A stretch of DNA of 64,000 nt, taken from the NCBI GenBank assembly GCA_027080775.1, contig JALWPV010000011.1:124001-188000 (forward strand), given 5' to 3'. The position numbers were made by a program, and so were the translations under genes. The notes below the pieces were generated by a model. That model had not been told where the DNA came from. It searched no databases and worked only from the letters and a program-made list of their open reading frames with translations. The first letter of the stretch is position 1; each line of letters starts with the position of its first letter. Origin of the DNA: Acidilobaceae archaeon. GTDB lineage: Archaea; Thermoproteota; Thermoprotei_A; Sulfolobales; Acidilobaceae. Shown piece by piece: positions 25,996 to 32,828 of this stretch.

Positions 25996-26586
25996 CTATA
26001 AGTGCCTACACCGCTCCTTCAGGGACTCAATGCAGGTCTTGAACCTCTCGAGTCTCTCCTTATACCTAGCCATCACGGAGCAGAGGGCGCTCACCACAGT
26101 ACAGTCCACTGGGAGGGTCACATGCAGTTTATCGTGGACAGCCACCTCGACAAAGTAGTAGCCCCCAGCCTCCTTCCTATAACACGATCTTATAAAGCCG
26201 CTCTCCCTAGCACATCTTACTATCTCGAGCGCCCACCCCTCATCAATGGATAAGAAGTGGAGTATAGGGGGCTGAAGGCTCAGCCACGAAAGCCTAGAGC
26301 CCATCGCAGCCAGCTCGCTTAGGGGGATCCTGCATATATCGAGGCACTCGCGAGCATCATGAGTGACCCAAAGGCTTCTCGCGCCAGCCTTGTCAAGTAG
26401 GCTAGTCGCTGACTCCAGCAGGACGAGCCTACCGCTGCAACTGCTGGTGGTGAAGAAGCAAGCATTATCCTCGTTAATGCGTAGAAGCCAATCCTCTATA
26501 TCAGAGTCCACCAGGCCCTCGGAGACGTGCCTCCTAAGCCTCTCGAGGGCTTCGCGTCTTCTGCTATACCAGGCTGCTGGCTGCAA
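25996..26586 (-). CDS. taw3: tRNA wybutosine-synthesis protein Taw3 (Tyw3)
   Basis: A 196-residue enzyme that methylates N4 of the 7-aminocarboxypropyl-demethylwyosine precursor at G37 of tRNA-Phe. The family signature FFTTSSCSGR lies near residues 44-53, then LWVTHDA and LQPPILHF segments. tRNA-Phe itself is encoded in the window at 11518. Its gene leads a run with the FecCD permease, ABC ATPase and hisS; relation to transport is probably only positional. Confidence 0.85.
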   Translation of the reverse strand: MQPAAWYSRRREALERLRRHVSEGLVDSDIEDWLLRINEDNACFFTTSSCSGRLVLLESATSLLDKAGARSLWVTHDARECLDICRIPLSELAAMGSRLSWLSLQPPILHFLSIDEGWALEIVRCARESGFIRSCYRKEAGGYYFVEVAVHDKLHVTLPVDCTVVSALCSVMARYKERLERFKTCIESLKERCRHL

Positions 26587-26681
26587 AGCTAGAGATGCCC
26601 CTCCCCAGCTCTGGCAGCCTGGCGTGTCTCTGAACCCCTAATAACCTCGCCCTATAATCTAAGACCGCGGGTGGCGCTGGT

Positions 26682-26843
26682 ATGAGGAGACTAGAGGAGG
26701 AAGAGGAAGAGGAACTAGAGGAGGAAGAATACTGGCTCGACGAGGAAGAAGAGTTAGAGGACCTAGAGGAGGAAGAGTACCTAGAAGAGGAGTTCGAGGA
26801 GGAAGAAGAGTTAGAGGAGGACTTGGAGGAGGAAGAGGAATAA
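26682..26843 (+). CDS. Ultra-acidic, glutamate-rich 53-residue protein
   Basis: A short frame with ATG and TAA encodes 53 residues of which about 37 are Glu or Asp, with regularly placed Leu, Tyr, Trp and Phe between acidic runs (for example LEEEEYWLDEEEELE). Only two basic residues occur, both in the first three positions (MRR). A GGTGGCG ribosome-binding site lies 6 bases before the ATG, a CTATAATCT box is 25-30 bases upstream, and a T5 tract lies 30 bases downstream. The alternating GAG/GAA codons with Leu every few residues suggest an acidic helix. Function unknown; a DNA-mimic or a partner of a basic protein is a guess. Confidence 0.65.
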   Translation: MRRLEEEEEEELEEEEYWLDEEEELEDLEEEEYLEEEFEEEEELEEDLEEEEE

Positions 26844-26872
26844 CACCCGCGTGGAAACAGCTTATCGCCCCC

Positions 26873-26877
26873 TTTTT
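26873..26877 (+). terminator. Possible T-rich terminator after the acidic micro-gene
   Basis: A T5 tract sits 30 bases after the stop of the acidic micro-gene in the gap before the convergent DUF211 gene. Archaeal termination often uses short T tracts, but this is a weak signal. Confidence 0.25.
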
Positions 26878-26950
26878 CCTAGGCTAGCTTTGTATTGCAG
26901 TTGAATATGAATCCGAGGAGCGCGGGTATAAGCTTACTCTCCCTCTGCTC

Positions 26951-27241
26951 TTACTCTTCGATGTCTGGCTCTTCAACTATTTTTTCCCCTGCCACCACCT
27001 GGTCTATGCTGTGTATGGCACATCCAAGCTCTTCTAATCTCTCGCTGAATGACTCGAAGTCTATGTCGTCGCCTTCAACAGTTATGCTTAGTGTTATTGT
27101 CTCGACGTCTATCTCCTTTACCGTTATGTTGACCCCGCTAACGCCTTTGATTGACGCCAGTTCCCTGGCGACATCCACTATTGAGGGGCCCTTCATAGGT
27201 TTTAGCACGTCCAATACTAGCCTCCTGAGGGGCGCAGACAC
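26951..27241 (-). CDS. DUF211 family protein
   Basis: A 96-residue archaeal protein of the DUF211 (ferredoxin-fold) family. It shows RRLVLDVLKPMKGPSI at the N terminus, VNITVKEIDVETITLSI in the middle, and IHSIDQVVAGEKIVEEPD at the C terminus. Related structures form ring oligomers and bind metal ions, but the cellular role is unknown. It starts 6 bases after the AGOG stop on the same strand and is convergent with the acidic micro-gene. Confidence 0.85.
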   Translation of the reverse strand: MSAPLRRLVLDVLKPMKGPSIVDVARELASIKGVSGVNITVKEIDVETITLSITVEGDDIDFESFSERLEELGCAIHSIDQVVAGEKIVEEPDIEE

Positions 27242-27247
27242 CCAGGC

Positions 27248-28162
27248 TCACCCACGCGTTCCAGGGGAGGATCCCGCCCTCTTGGAGCGCTTGCATAGCC
27301 TAGTTATAAGCTCGGTTGCGAGTCTCGCTGCTAGGTCCTGCCCCACGTATCTTGAAAGGAGCTCTCTGGCCTTTGCACGGGCTTCTTCGAGAGAGCGTAT
27401 ATCCCTGGGGATCCAGCCCAGCCTCCATGCCAGGGCGTCTAGGTTGATAGGGCTAATCTTGGACTCGCTCGCAACGATCTCCCATGCCCTCTGAGCCTGT
27501 TGGGGCTTCGAGATTAGCTTCTCATATGAGGGTGCGTCACATAGCCTCGATGAGTACGTCAGGCATGCCACTCTCGAGTCCACCGGCATTGGCGTGGTGG
27601 CCCCCCTCAAGCTATGTGGATCGATACCAGCCGCTCTGGCAACGTAGTATCCCATCTTTATCGAGAACACGATGGTCTTTGCGTCGGACCTCTGGCCTAG
27701 AGCCCTTGCTAGGGAGAGCTGGAGCTTGCCCAACGACTCTGGGAAGCTCTTAATGTCGGCGGCGACCATGTATATGAGCCCCCCGGCGCCTTTTAACGCC
27801 CGGTGTATCCTACGCATCCGCTGGGTCAGCATAGAGCTCTTACCACATATCTTTAGAAAGTGTTCTATAAAGCCCTCTATATCCTCAGGCTCCAGGCTCT
27901 CTGGAGGCTCCTCCTCGGCGAGCCGTGCTAGGCATGACCACCACTCCTCGCCTCTCACGGGGAGACGGTAGGATACTAGCGCTATGAGGAGCACGACCAC
28001 GAATGCCCTGGCTGGCCCTAGCTCTTCTACTATACTCCTAACGGCGCTGAACTGCGGGTCGTCCTCCTCGATCCTATATATTGCCCCGTTCACGAGGGAT
28101 ACGAGCATCCCTAGCTCGCGGGCCCTCTCCTCATAGCAGGTTATTTCACCGGCCTCCCGCAA
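27248..28162 (-). CDS. N-glycosylase/DNA lyase, archaeal GO glycosylase (AGOG)
   Basis: A 304-residue 8-oxoguanine DNA glycosylase of the AGOG family, typical of hyperthermophilic crenarchaea. Seen: a DPQFSAVRSIVEELG helix, the VSYRLPVRGEEWW segment, a helix-hairpin-helix-like core with KTIVFSIKMGYYVARAAG carrying the likely catalytic lysine, and PVDSRVACLT with the catalytic aspartate. The second oxidised-base enzyme in the window is Nth. Start TTG at 28162 is not well supported by a ribosome-binding site. DUF211 follows immediately. Confidence 0.82.
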   Translation of the reverse strand: MREAGEITCYEERARELGMLVSLVNGAIYRIEEDDPQFSAVRSIVEELGPARAFVVVLLIALVSYRLPVRGEEWWSCLARLAEEEPPESLEPEDIEGFIEHFLKICGKSSMLTQRMRRIHRALKGAGGLIYMVAADIKSFPESLGKLQLSLARALGQRSDAKTIVFSIKMGYYVARAAGIDPHSLRGATTPMPVDSRVACLTYSSRLCDAPSYEKLISKPQQAQRAWEIVASESKISPINLDALAWRLGWIPRDIRSLEEARAKARELLSRYVGQDLAARLATELITRLCKRSKRAGSSPGTRG

Positions 28163-28234
28163 GAAGCCTCACCGGGCCTGTGAGGAGGAGCCATCCATTA
28201 CCGAGTGGTGACGAGCACGCCCTTCCCTGAGGCC

Positions 28235-28702
28235 CTAGTCCAGGGGGCCCGCGTTAGGGTATCCTTGCCGTAGCCCCTGACCAGCCCAACGCGTAAGGTA
28301 TCCCGGCCCCCTCGAAAGCATTAACGCGAGGTTCCTAGCGTGGTCGCGGGCCCTCTCAAGGGCTATCCTCTTCAACTCCCGGGGGTCCTCGGCCTCATCC
28401 TCATGCACCGTCACATCAACTACTATACGATCCGTTAGTAGTGAAACCATTATCAGCCCCACGCTCATGGCTAGGTAGCTCAGCTTGTCTACCTCCTTTC
28501 TCCCAACCCAGCCCAGTGTTATGACGGCTTCGCACCCCGAGTCTAGCATCCTCTTAGCAGCTCCCGGGAGATCCTTTATACCGGGGACGGTCCACCGCTG
28601 AATCCTGTAACCTGGCAGCTCTTCTCTAAGCACACGTACCGCTTCCGCGCCCATGTCAACCCTCGAGAAGGTGGTATCAATCACTCCCACACAACCCTGC
28701 AT
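28235..28702 (-). CDS. ribC: Riboflavin synthase, archaeal type
   Basis: A 155-residue archaeal riboflavin synthase, which dismutates two 6,7-dimethyl-8-ribityllumazines to riboflavin. It shares VGVIDTTFSRVDMG at the N terminus, a PGIKDLPGAAKRML stretch, TLGWVG and a VHEDEAEDP segment with the family, which is closer to lumazine synthase than to bacterial RibE. It overlaps ribB by 26 bases in the longest reading; a GTG four codons in would shorten the overlap. Together with ribB it covers two steps of flavin synthesis. Confidence 0.9.
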   Translation of the reverse strand: MQGCVGVIDTTFSRVDMGAEAVRVLREELPGYRIQRWTVPGIKDLPGAAKRMLDSGCEAVITLGWVGRKEVDKLSYLAMSVGLIMVSLLTDRIVVDVTVHEDEAEDPRELKRIALERARDHARNLALMLSRGPGYLTRWAGQGLRQGYPNAGPLD

Positions 28703-29369
28703 CCTTACACGCCTCCACTATCTGGGATCCCTCGAGTAGGGGCCACCCGTTTTTCTCGGAGAGCGCCTCGGCCTCCGCAACGCTAAGCCTGCCACCCCTT
28801 GTGAGCATCTCGGCGAAGACCACGCTTGGCTCCAGGCCTGCAAGCAGCGCGAGGGTTATCGAGAGTTCGGTATGCCCCCGCCTCTCCCTTAGGGGCCTAG
28901 CCGCTAGAAGGGGCACGTGGCCGGGGCTCTGGAACTCCCTCCTAAACATTAAGCGGGCCCTCTCCTTCTCTCCGGCGAGCACAAGCCTCGTCACCTCGTG
29001 GAGCTTGCTGACCGTCACGGCCCTATCGCTGTCTGTGATGCCAGTCTTAGTTGAGACATGGTTTACCCACAGAACAAACGCCGGCCTATCCCCATAGCTG
29101 GGCGTCTTAGCCGAGAGATCCTTGTAGACGCCACCAAGTCTCTCCATGATATTGTCCATGAAGTCTAGTCCCAGGGCCTCCACCACGCCCTGCGTCGTAG
29201 CGTAACATATGAGGCCGCCAGCCCGCGTTCTGAGCATGTATATAATATCGGGGTTCACTCTACCAGCATAGTATATGAGGTCGACCTCGTTCTCACGGCT
29301 ACTGGAGTCGTGTATCATAACCGGTAATCCCCTTTTGAAGGCCTTAACCGCCTCGTCTACACCCCACAT
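28677..29369 (-). CDS. ribB: 3,4-Dihydroxy-2-butanone 4-phosphate synthase
   Basis: A 230-residue enzyme that converts ribulose 5-phosphate to the four-carbon precursor of riboflavin. Motifs: SRENEVDL with the acidic metal ligands, STKTGITDSDRA, and GHTELS. The monofunctional length is usual in archaea. I chose the ATG at 29369, preceded by GGTGAGAGC, over an ATG at 29423; the start still overlaps the upstream gene by 13 bases. ribC follows. Confidence 0.92.
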   Translation of the reverse strand: MWGVDEAVKAFKRGLPVMIHDSSSRENEVDLIYYAGRVNPDIIYMLRTRAGGLICYATTQGVVEALGLDFMDNIMERLGGVYKDLSAKTPSYGDRPAFVLWVNHVSTKTGITDSDRAVTVSKLHEVTRLVLAGEKERARLMFRREFQSPGHVPLLAARPLRERRGHTELSITLALLAGLEPSVVFAEMLTRGGRLSVAEAEALSEKNGWPLLEGSQIVEACKDAGLCGSD

Positions 29370-29959
29370 GCTCTCACCAGCACTGCGAGCGCCCAGGCGG
29401 CGGCCAATAATACTAGTATCCAAACCCCCGAGGGCCCTGTGACCCTCTCACTTACAGGCTCTACATACTCCTGGCCAGCGCTATACCGCTTGGCACCCGG
29501 TGCCTCGCGGATCCCCGGAGCGCCCGACTGAGGTGTTGCCACGGTGTTCGGCTGTCCTATCTCCAAGTTTAAGATTCCTCTACAGAGTGCCACCCCATGG
29601 CGTCGAACGGAATAGGAGATCGCCACCACGCCGGGCCCTCTCGGGAAAAGGTACGGCTCATACCTCTCGTCGATTACGAGTGCGCCGCCGCAAGTACTCC
29701 TGTTTAATTCCACAGTTGAACCGTCAATTCGAAGGTAACCTATATAAACACAATCCGAGAGGTTGGTAGGAGCGATAACTATCTTATGAAGACCCGTGGC
29801 ATAAGTATAGATCACCACCCGGATACAATCCTGGCTATACGTTTTTGTCCAATATAAATTAGTTGCTGAGTGAGTTTCAAGTGGGAGAAGCATAGAGGGG
29901 TAGGCTAGGATTACCATAAGGCAGGCTATTACAGAGAGTCGTAGAGGAACCTTCATCAC
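29357..29959 (-). CDS. Secreted or surface protein with C-terminal membrane anchor
   Basis: A 200-residue protein with a signal-peptide-like N terminus (hydrophobic segment about 6-28), an extracellular domain with paired cysteines (QDCIRV, SDCVYI, STCGGA, ALCRG), and a C-terminal hydrophobic segment (about 179-197) after a proline/glycine/glutamate-rich stretch. It therefore looks like a tail-anchored surface protein facing outward. No family recognised. It overlaps the eIF2B-like gene by 4 bases and ribB by 13, so it is within a tightly packed transcript; why is unclear. Confidence 0.65.
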   Translation of the reverse strand: MMKVPLRLSVIACLMVILAYPSMLLPLETHSATNLYWTKTYSQDCIRVVIYTYATGLHKIVIAPTNLSDCVYIGYLRIDGSTVELNRSTCGGALVIDERYEPYLFPRGPGVVAISYSVRRHGVALCRGILNLEIGQPNTVATPQSGAPGIREAPGAKRYSAGQEYVEPVSERVTGPSGVWILVLLAAAWALAVLVRACGV

Positions 29960-30846
29960 AGCTCCTCCCCAACCACGTTCTGTATGGCAGCCTGCATGAA
30001 TTCTAGGGATTCCTCCTCCACATCGAGGGTGGAGGGATCTTTTACCCCCTTCTCATATATTACTATGGAGGCCAAGTCGAGTGGTACCTTATCATATAGG
30101 GCTCTCGAGACATAATCTTTAATATCATTCATATAGACTTTAACGCTCGCCCCCGGTATATAATCCTCTGAGGAGAGTGCAGCCGAGAATGCCGCGGAGT
30201 GGGTGAGTGCTATCACATCAACGCTTCTCTCAGCTGCGGCTAGAAGTAAGGGTTTAACGCCCATCCTCACTATTGACGCCCCATCGTAAGTCACGGCGTC
30301 TAGAGTTACTATTACTGCATCTGACTCTTCCACAACCTGCTGGACTGCGTAATCCGGGACTAGGACAGACCCAATGCCACGTGAGCCTAACTCTCGGAAG
30401 AGTACCATACCATCGCCATCAGGCCTTGCCTCCAGCACGTTAACCCTAGCTATCCCCCTCTTCGCCGAGGCTATGCAGCGAGCGATGGCCTCACTATAAC
30501 CCATCACTGCGACATGCGCCCTTCTACGAGAGCGTAGCCGCGAAGAGCAAGCATCTACTATGTAATTAAGTGAGTAGTCCAGCAGCCTTGCTAGATAAGC
30601 GTACAACTTAGAGGCCCGTGTTGCGGTGTCGCCCTCCCCTATGTCAGCCAGTTCGCTGAGCACCGCGACAATGTTAGCCCATACAGGGTTAAACGATGTC
30701 CCCCTATCTATGCGTGATGCTAGCAACCCTAAGTCTACGGCTGAGCGAGTCCTTAGTAAGGCCACGAGCCTCCTCAGGTTGTGGAGCGCCTCCCGGTACA
30801 TATCGAAGACGTCCTTATAGGGTGGGGGAGGCCCACTCTTAGCCAA
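29956..30846 (-). CDS. eIF2B/MtnA/ribose-1,5-bisphosphate isomerase family protein
   Basis: A 296-residue protein with the eIF-2B alpha/beta/delta-like fold. Conserved-looking elements are VNVLEARPDGDGMVLFREL, VPDYAVQQVVEESDAVIVTLDAVTYDGA, and VRMGVKPLLLAAAE. In archaea this family covers translation-factor-like proteins, methylthioribose-1-phosphate isomerase and ribose-1,5-bisphosphate isomerase; the acidic Asp in the VTLDAV region agrees, but which one cannot be told. TTG start; shares a divergent promoter region with DUF2192. Confidence 0.75.
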   Translation of the reverse strand: MAKSGPPPPYKDVFDMYREALHNLRRLVALLRTRSAVDLGLLASRIDRGTSFNPVWANIVAVLSELADIGEGDTATRASKLYAYLARLLDYSLNYIVDACSSRLRSRRRAHVAVMGYSEAIARCIASAKRGIARVNVLEARPDGDGMVLFRELGSRGIGSVLVPDYAVQQVVEESDAVIVTLDAVTYDGASIVRMGVKPLLLAAAERSVDVIALTHSAAFSAALSSEDYIPGASVKVYMNDIKDYVSRALYDKVPLDLASIVIYEKGVKDPSTLDVEEESLEFMQAAIQNVVGEEL

Positions 30847-30933
30847 AGCAGGACCCCCGAGCGCTACGCGCCGGCGGGCTCTTAGCCCCCATACGCTACT
30901 TACACGATCGCTCGATGGAAGACCCCATACACT

Positions 30934-30943
30934 CTTTATAAAA
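30934..30943. promoter_or_regulatory. Palindromic TATA box between eIF2B-like and DUF2192 genes
   Basis: TTTATAAA at 30935-30942 reads the same on both strands, flanked by CTC and AGC. Transcription starting about 25 bases either side would lead toward 30968 on the plus strand (DUF2192) or 30910 on the minus strand (eIF2B-like). Direction of use is not decided. Confidence 0.5.
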
Positions 30944-31001
30944 GCGCTTTCTGGCTACCAACTTCTGGTAGAGCCGAGGAATCGCTAGACCAAAAAGCAC
31001 G

Positions 31002-31832
31002 GTGATGGCTTTGACACGGAAAGCGGACGATGCAAGGAGGAGGCTCCAAGTCCTCATGGACCTATGGCTGAAGATTATTAGCCTCTGGGAGTCCGGCGAG
31101 TCGCTCTCCCGTGAAACTGTTGTGGAGATGCTTAGGGATACATATGGCAAATACAACATAGAACCCCTTAGAGGCGCTAGCGTGCCAGAAGACCTCTATG
31201 ACAAGGAGCTTAGTAGTCTCTATGTAGTGGGTAAGTATGGCATGGGCCTCGAGAGACAGTACCCAGACCTCTTCGATAAAATATTTGTTAGGGAGATAAA
31301 GTATGAGGAGGCTCTCAACGTCCTCTCAAGCGACTCCCGAGAAGCGGAAGGTTCCAGCTCGGAGAAGGTAGAGGCCATACTGTCAGCGATCCTAGGATCC
31401 ATCACGGATAACGACTTGGCGAGGATGCTGAGGCTCAAGCTCACTCAGGTCTACTTCGGCTTCGCCGAGGAGCGAGAGCTACTTAGGTTGATCAGGAGTG
31501 TATATGAGAACCTACCGGACAGGAGGAGGCTCGCCGTTAAGTATGCTAGGTTCTTCATCGCATTCAAGGTGGCCTCAGACATAGCGCGGGGGAGGATTAG
31601 AAACAAAATAGTAAAAGAGATCACCAAGCAGGCGCTCGCACTCGAGTTATCCGACATACATGGCGTGCTCCCCGATGATTCCTATATAGCAGCGATAGCT
31701 AAGGGCGTGTTTCACGTGAGTGATAGAATTCTGAGAAGCGTCTTAACCCTCGGAAAAGGTGAGGCCAAGCGGAGGGCCCGCGAGAGGGAAGAGGGAGGTA
31801 AGCCCCACGAAGAAGTCAGGACGAGCGAATAA
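31002..31832 (+). CDS. DUF2192 family protein
   Basis: A 276-residue protein of the crenarchaeal DUF2192 family, of unknown function. The N-terminal RRRLQVLMDLWLKIISLWESGE segment is highly helical, and most of the chain is predicted helical with a basic, serine-rich C-terminal tail. No enzyme motif seen. The GTG at 31002 and the ATG at 31005 are both possible starts. A palindromic TATA box lies near 30938. Confidence 0.7.
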   Translation: MMALTRKADDARRRLQVLMDLWLKIISLWESGESLSRETVVEMLRDTYGKYNIEPLRGASVPEDLYDKELSSLYVVGKYGMGLERQYPDLFDKIFVREIKYEEALNVLSSDSREAEGSSSEKVEAILSAILGSITDNDLARMLRLKLTQVYFGFAEERELLRLIRSVYENLPDRRRLAVKYARFFIAFKVASDIARGRIRNKIVKEITKQALALELSDIHGVLPDDSYIAAIAKGVFHVSDRILRSVLTLGKGEAKRRAREREEGGKPHEEVRTSE

Positions 31833-31872
31833 AACTCTTGCTAAATAGAGAATTCTGCACTGTTCCACATTT

Positions 31873-31882
31873 GCATATATAC
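31873..31882 (+). promoter_or_regulatory. TATA box for the HTH-CBS gene
   Basis: GCATATATAC lies in the 102-base gap between DUF2192 and the HTH-CBS gene, 53 bases before its TTG start. It predicts a transcript start near 31904 and a leader of about 30 bases. Confidence 0.5.
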
Positions 31883-31934
31883 TCCACTACCCTAACCCTC
31901 CTGAGAGCAGGGAGGGCCCGCGAGGTGCGCACTA

Positions 31935-32828
31935 TTGAGGCTCACGGGCGTGCAACGCGAGGTGCTCGAGGCCCTGCTCAGGCTCTACGAGGAGAAGGGG
32001 CGCATGGTCAAGAGTAAGGAAGTCGCGGCGGTCCTAGGGAAGGATGAGGGCACAGTCCGAAACATCATTCTTGGACTTAAATCGCTCGGACTCGTGACAA
32101 GCAGAACCGGGCCCAATGGCGGCTACGCACCCACGCTCAAGGCCTATGAGTTCGCCCAGAGGGGAGGCGCTCTAGGCCTAGGCTACGGGAGAGTCATAGT
32201 GAAGGGGCCCCGTGGGAGCGCGGAGCTGGTAGCTGTTAGCGTGGAGCTGATAGGCCTCTTTTCCCCCGGCTCCGTTAAGGCCGTAATCACGGTCGCAGGC
32301 TCTACCGATAAGCTCGTTGAGGGAGCCAAGGTCCGCGTTGAGAGCACTCCATACCCGAACATAGTCTTAGAAGGCATCATAGCTAAAGTCAATGAGATGC
32401 CGCTCCAGATCCTAGCGGAGATTACAAGACTGAGCATCATCCCCAACGTCACTATAGGGAGGATAGTTAAGCGCAAGCTGATAACGATTCCCGCTGATAG
32501 CTCAATAAAAGAGGCGGCCAGGATCCTATACGTTAATGGTATCCGCGGCGCCCCGGTAGTCGACGATGGAGGAGGCGTTGTAGGTTTCATAACGACCACT
32601 GATATAGCCAAACTCGTGGCAGAGGGGGTGGACATGGACGAGTCCGTGGGGCGTTACTCAAGGAAGAACGTGTTCAGCATAAGCGTAAACGATACCGTTA
32701 TGGACGCTATAAAACTCATGGAGGCCTATGATATAGGTAGGCTACTAGTCCTAGGCTCTCGGGGAGAGCCCGTCGGTATAATAACGAGGACGGATCTCCT
32801 GAGGTACATCACTGGCCTGAAGCGCTAA
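31935..32828 (+). CDS. HTH-CBS domain protein (probable transcription regulator)
   Basis: A 297-residue protein with an N-terminal winged helix (about 1-75; recognition helix GKDEGTVRNIILGLKSLGLV), a middle domain of about 90 residues, and a C-terminal pair of CBS motifs (about 178-290; ITIPADSSIKEAARILY and FSISVNDTVMDAIKLMEAYD). CBS pairs bind adenylate nucleotides or S-adenosylmethionine, so it may switch transcription with energy state; this is inferred. The TTG start lies after a CGAGGTG site. Its 3' end overlaps the convergent lhr gene by 20 bases. Confidence 0.82.
   Translation: MRLTGVQREVLEALLRLYEEKGRMVKSKEVAAVLGKDEGTVRNIILGLKSLGLVTSRTGPNGGYAPTLKAYEFAQRGGALGLGYGRVIVKGPRGSAELVAVSVELIGLFSPGSVKAVITVAGSTDKLVEGAKVRVESTPYPNIVLEGIIAKVNEMPLQILAEITRLSIIPNVTIGRIVKRKLITIPADSSIKEAARILYVNGIRGAPVVDDGGGVVGFITTTDIAKLVAEGVDMDESVGRYSRKNVFSISVNDTVMDAIKLMEAYDIGRLLVLGSRGEPVGIITRTDLLRYITGLKR

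Noticed and set aside
26682-26843. Tandem GAG/GAA runs taken as a CRISPR array or simple repeat
   Set aside because: There are no equal repeats with unique spacers, and the runs form one reading frame with a start, stop and ribosome-binding site.
28163-28234. A C/D-box-like pair in the gap between AGOG and ribC
   Set aside because: The C box would be TGACGA and the D box CTGA, with no guide complement to an rRNA or tRNA that I can test; too weak to report.
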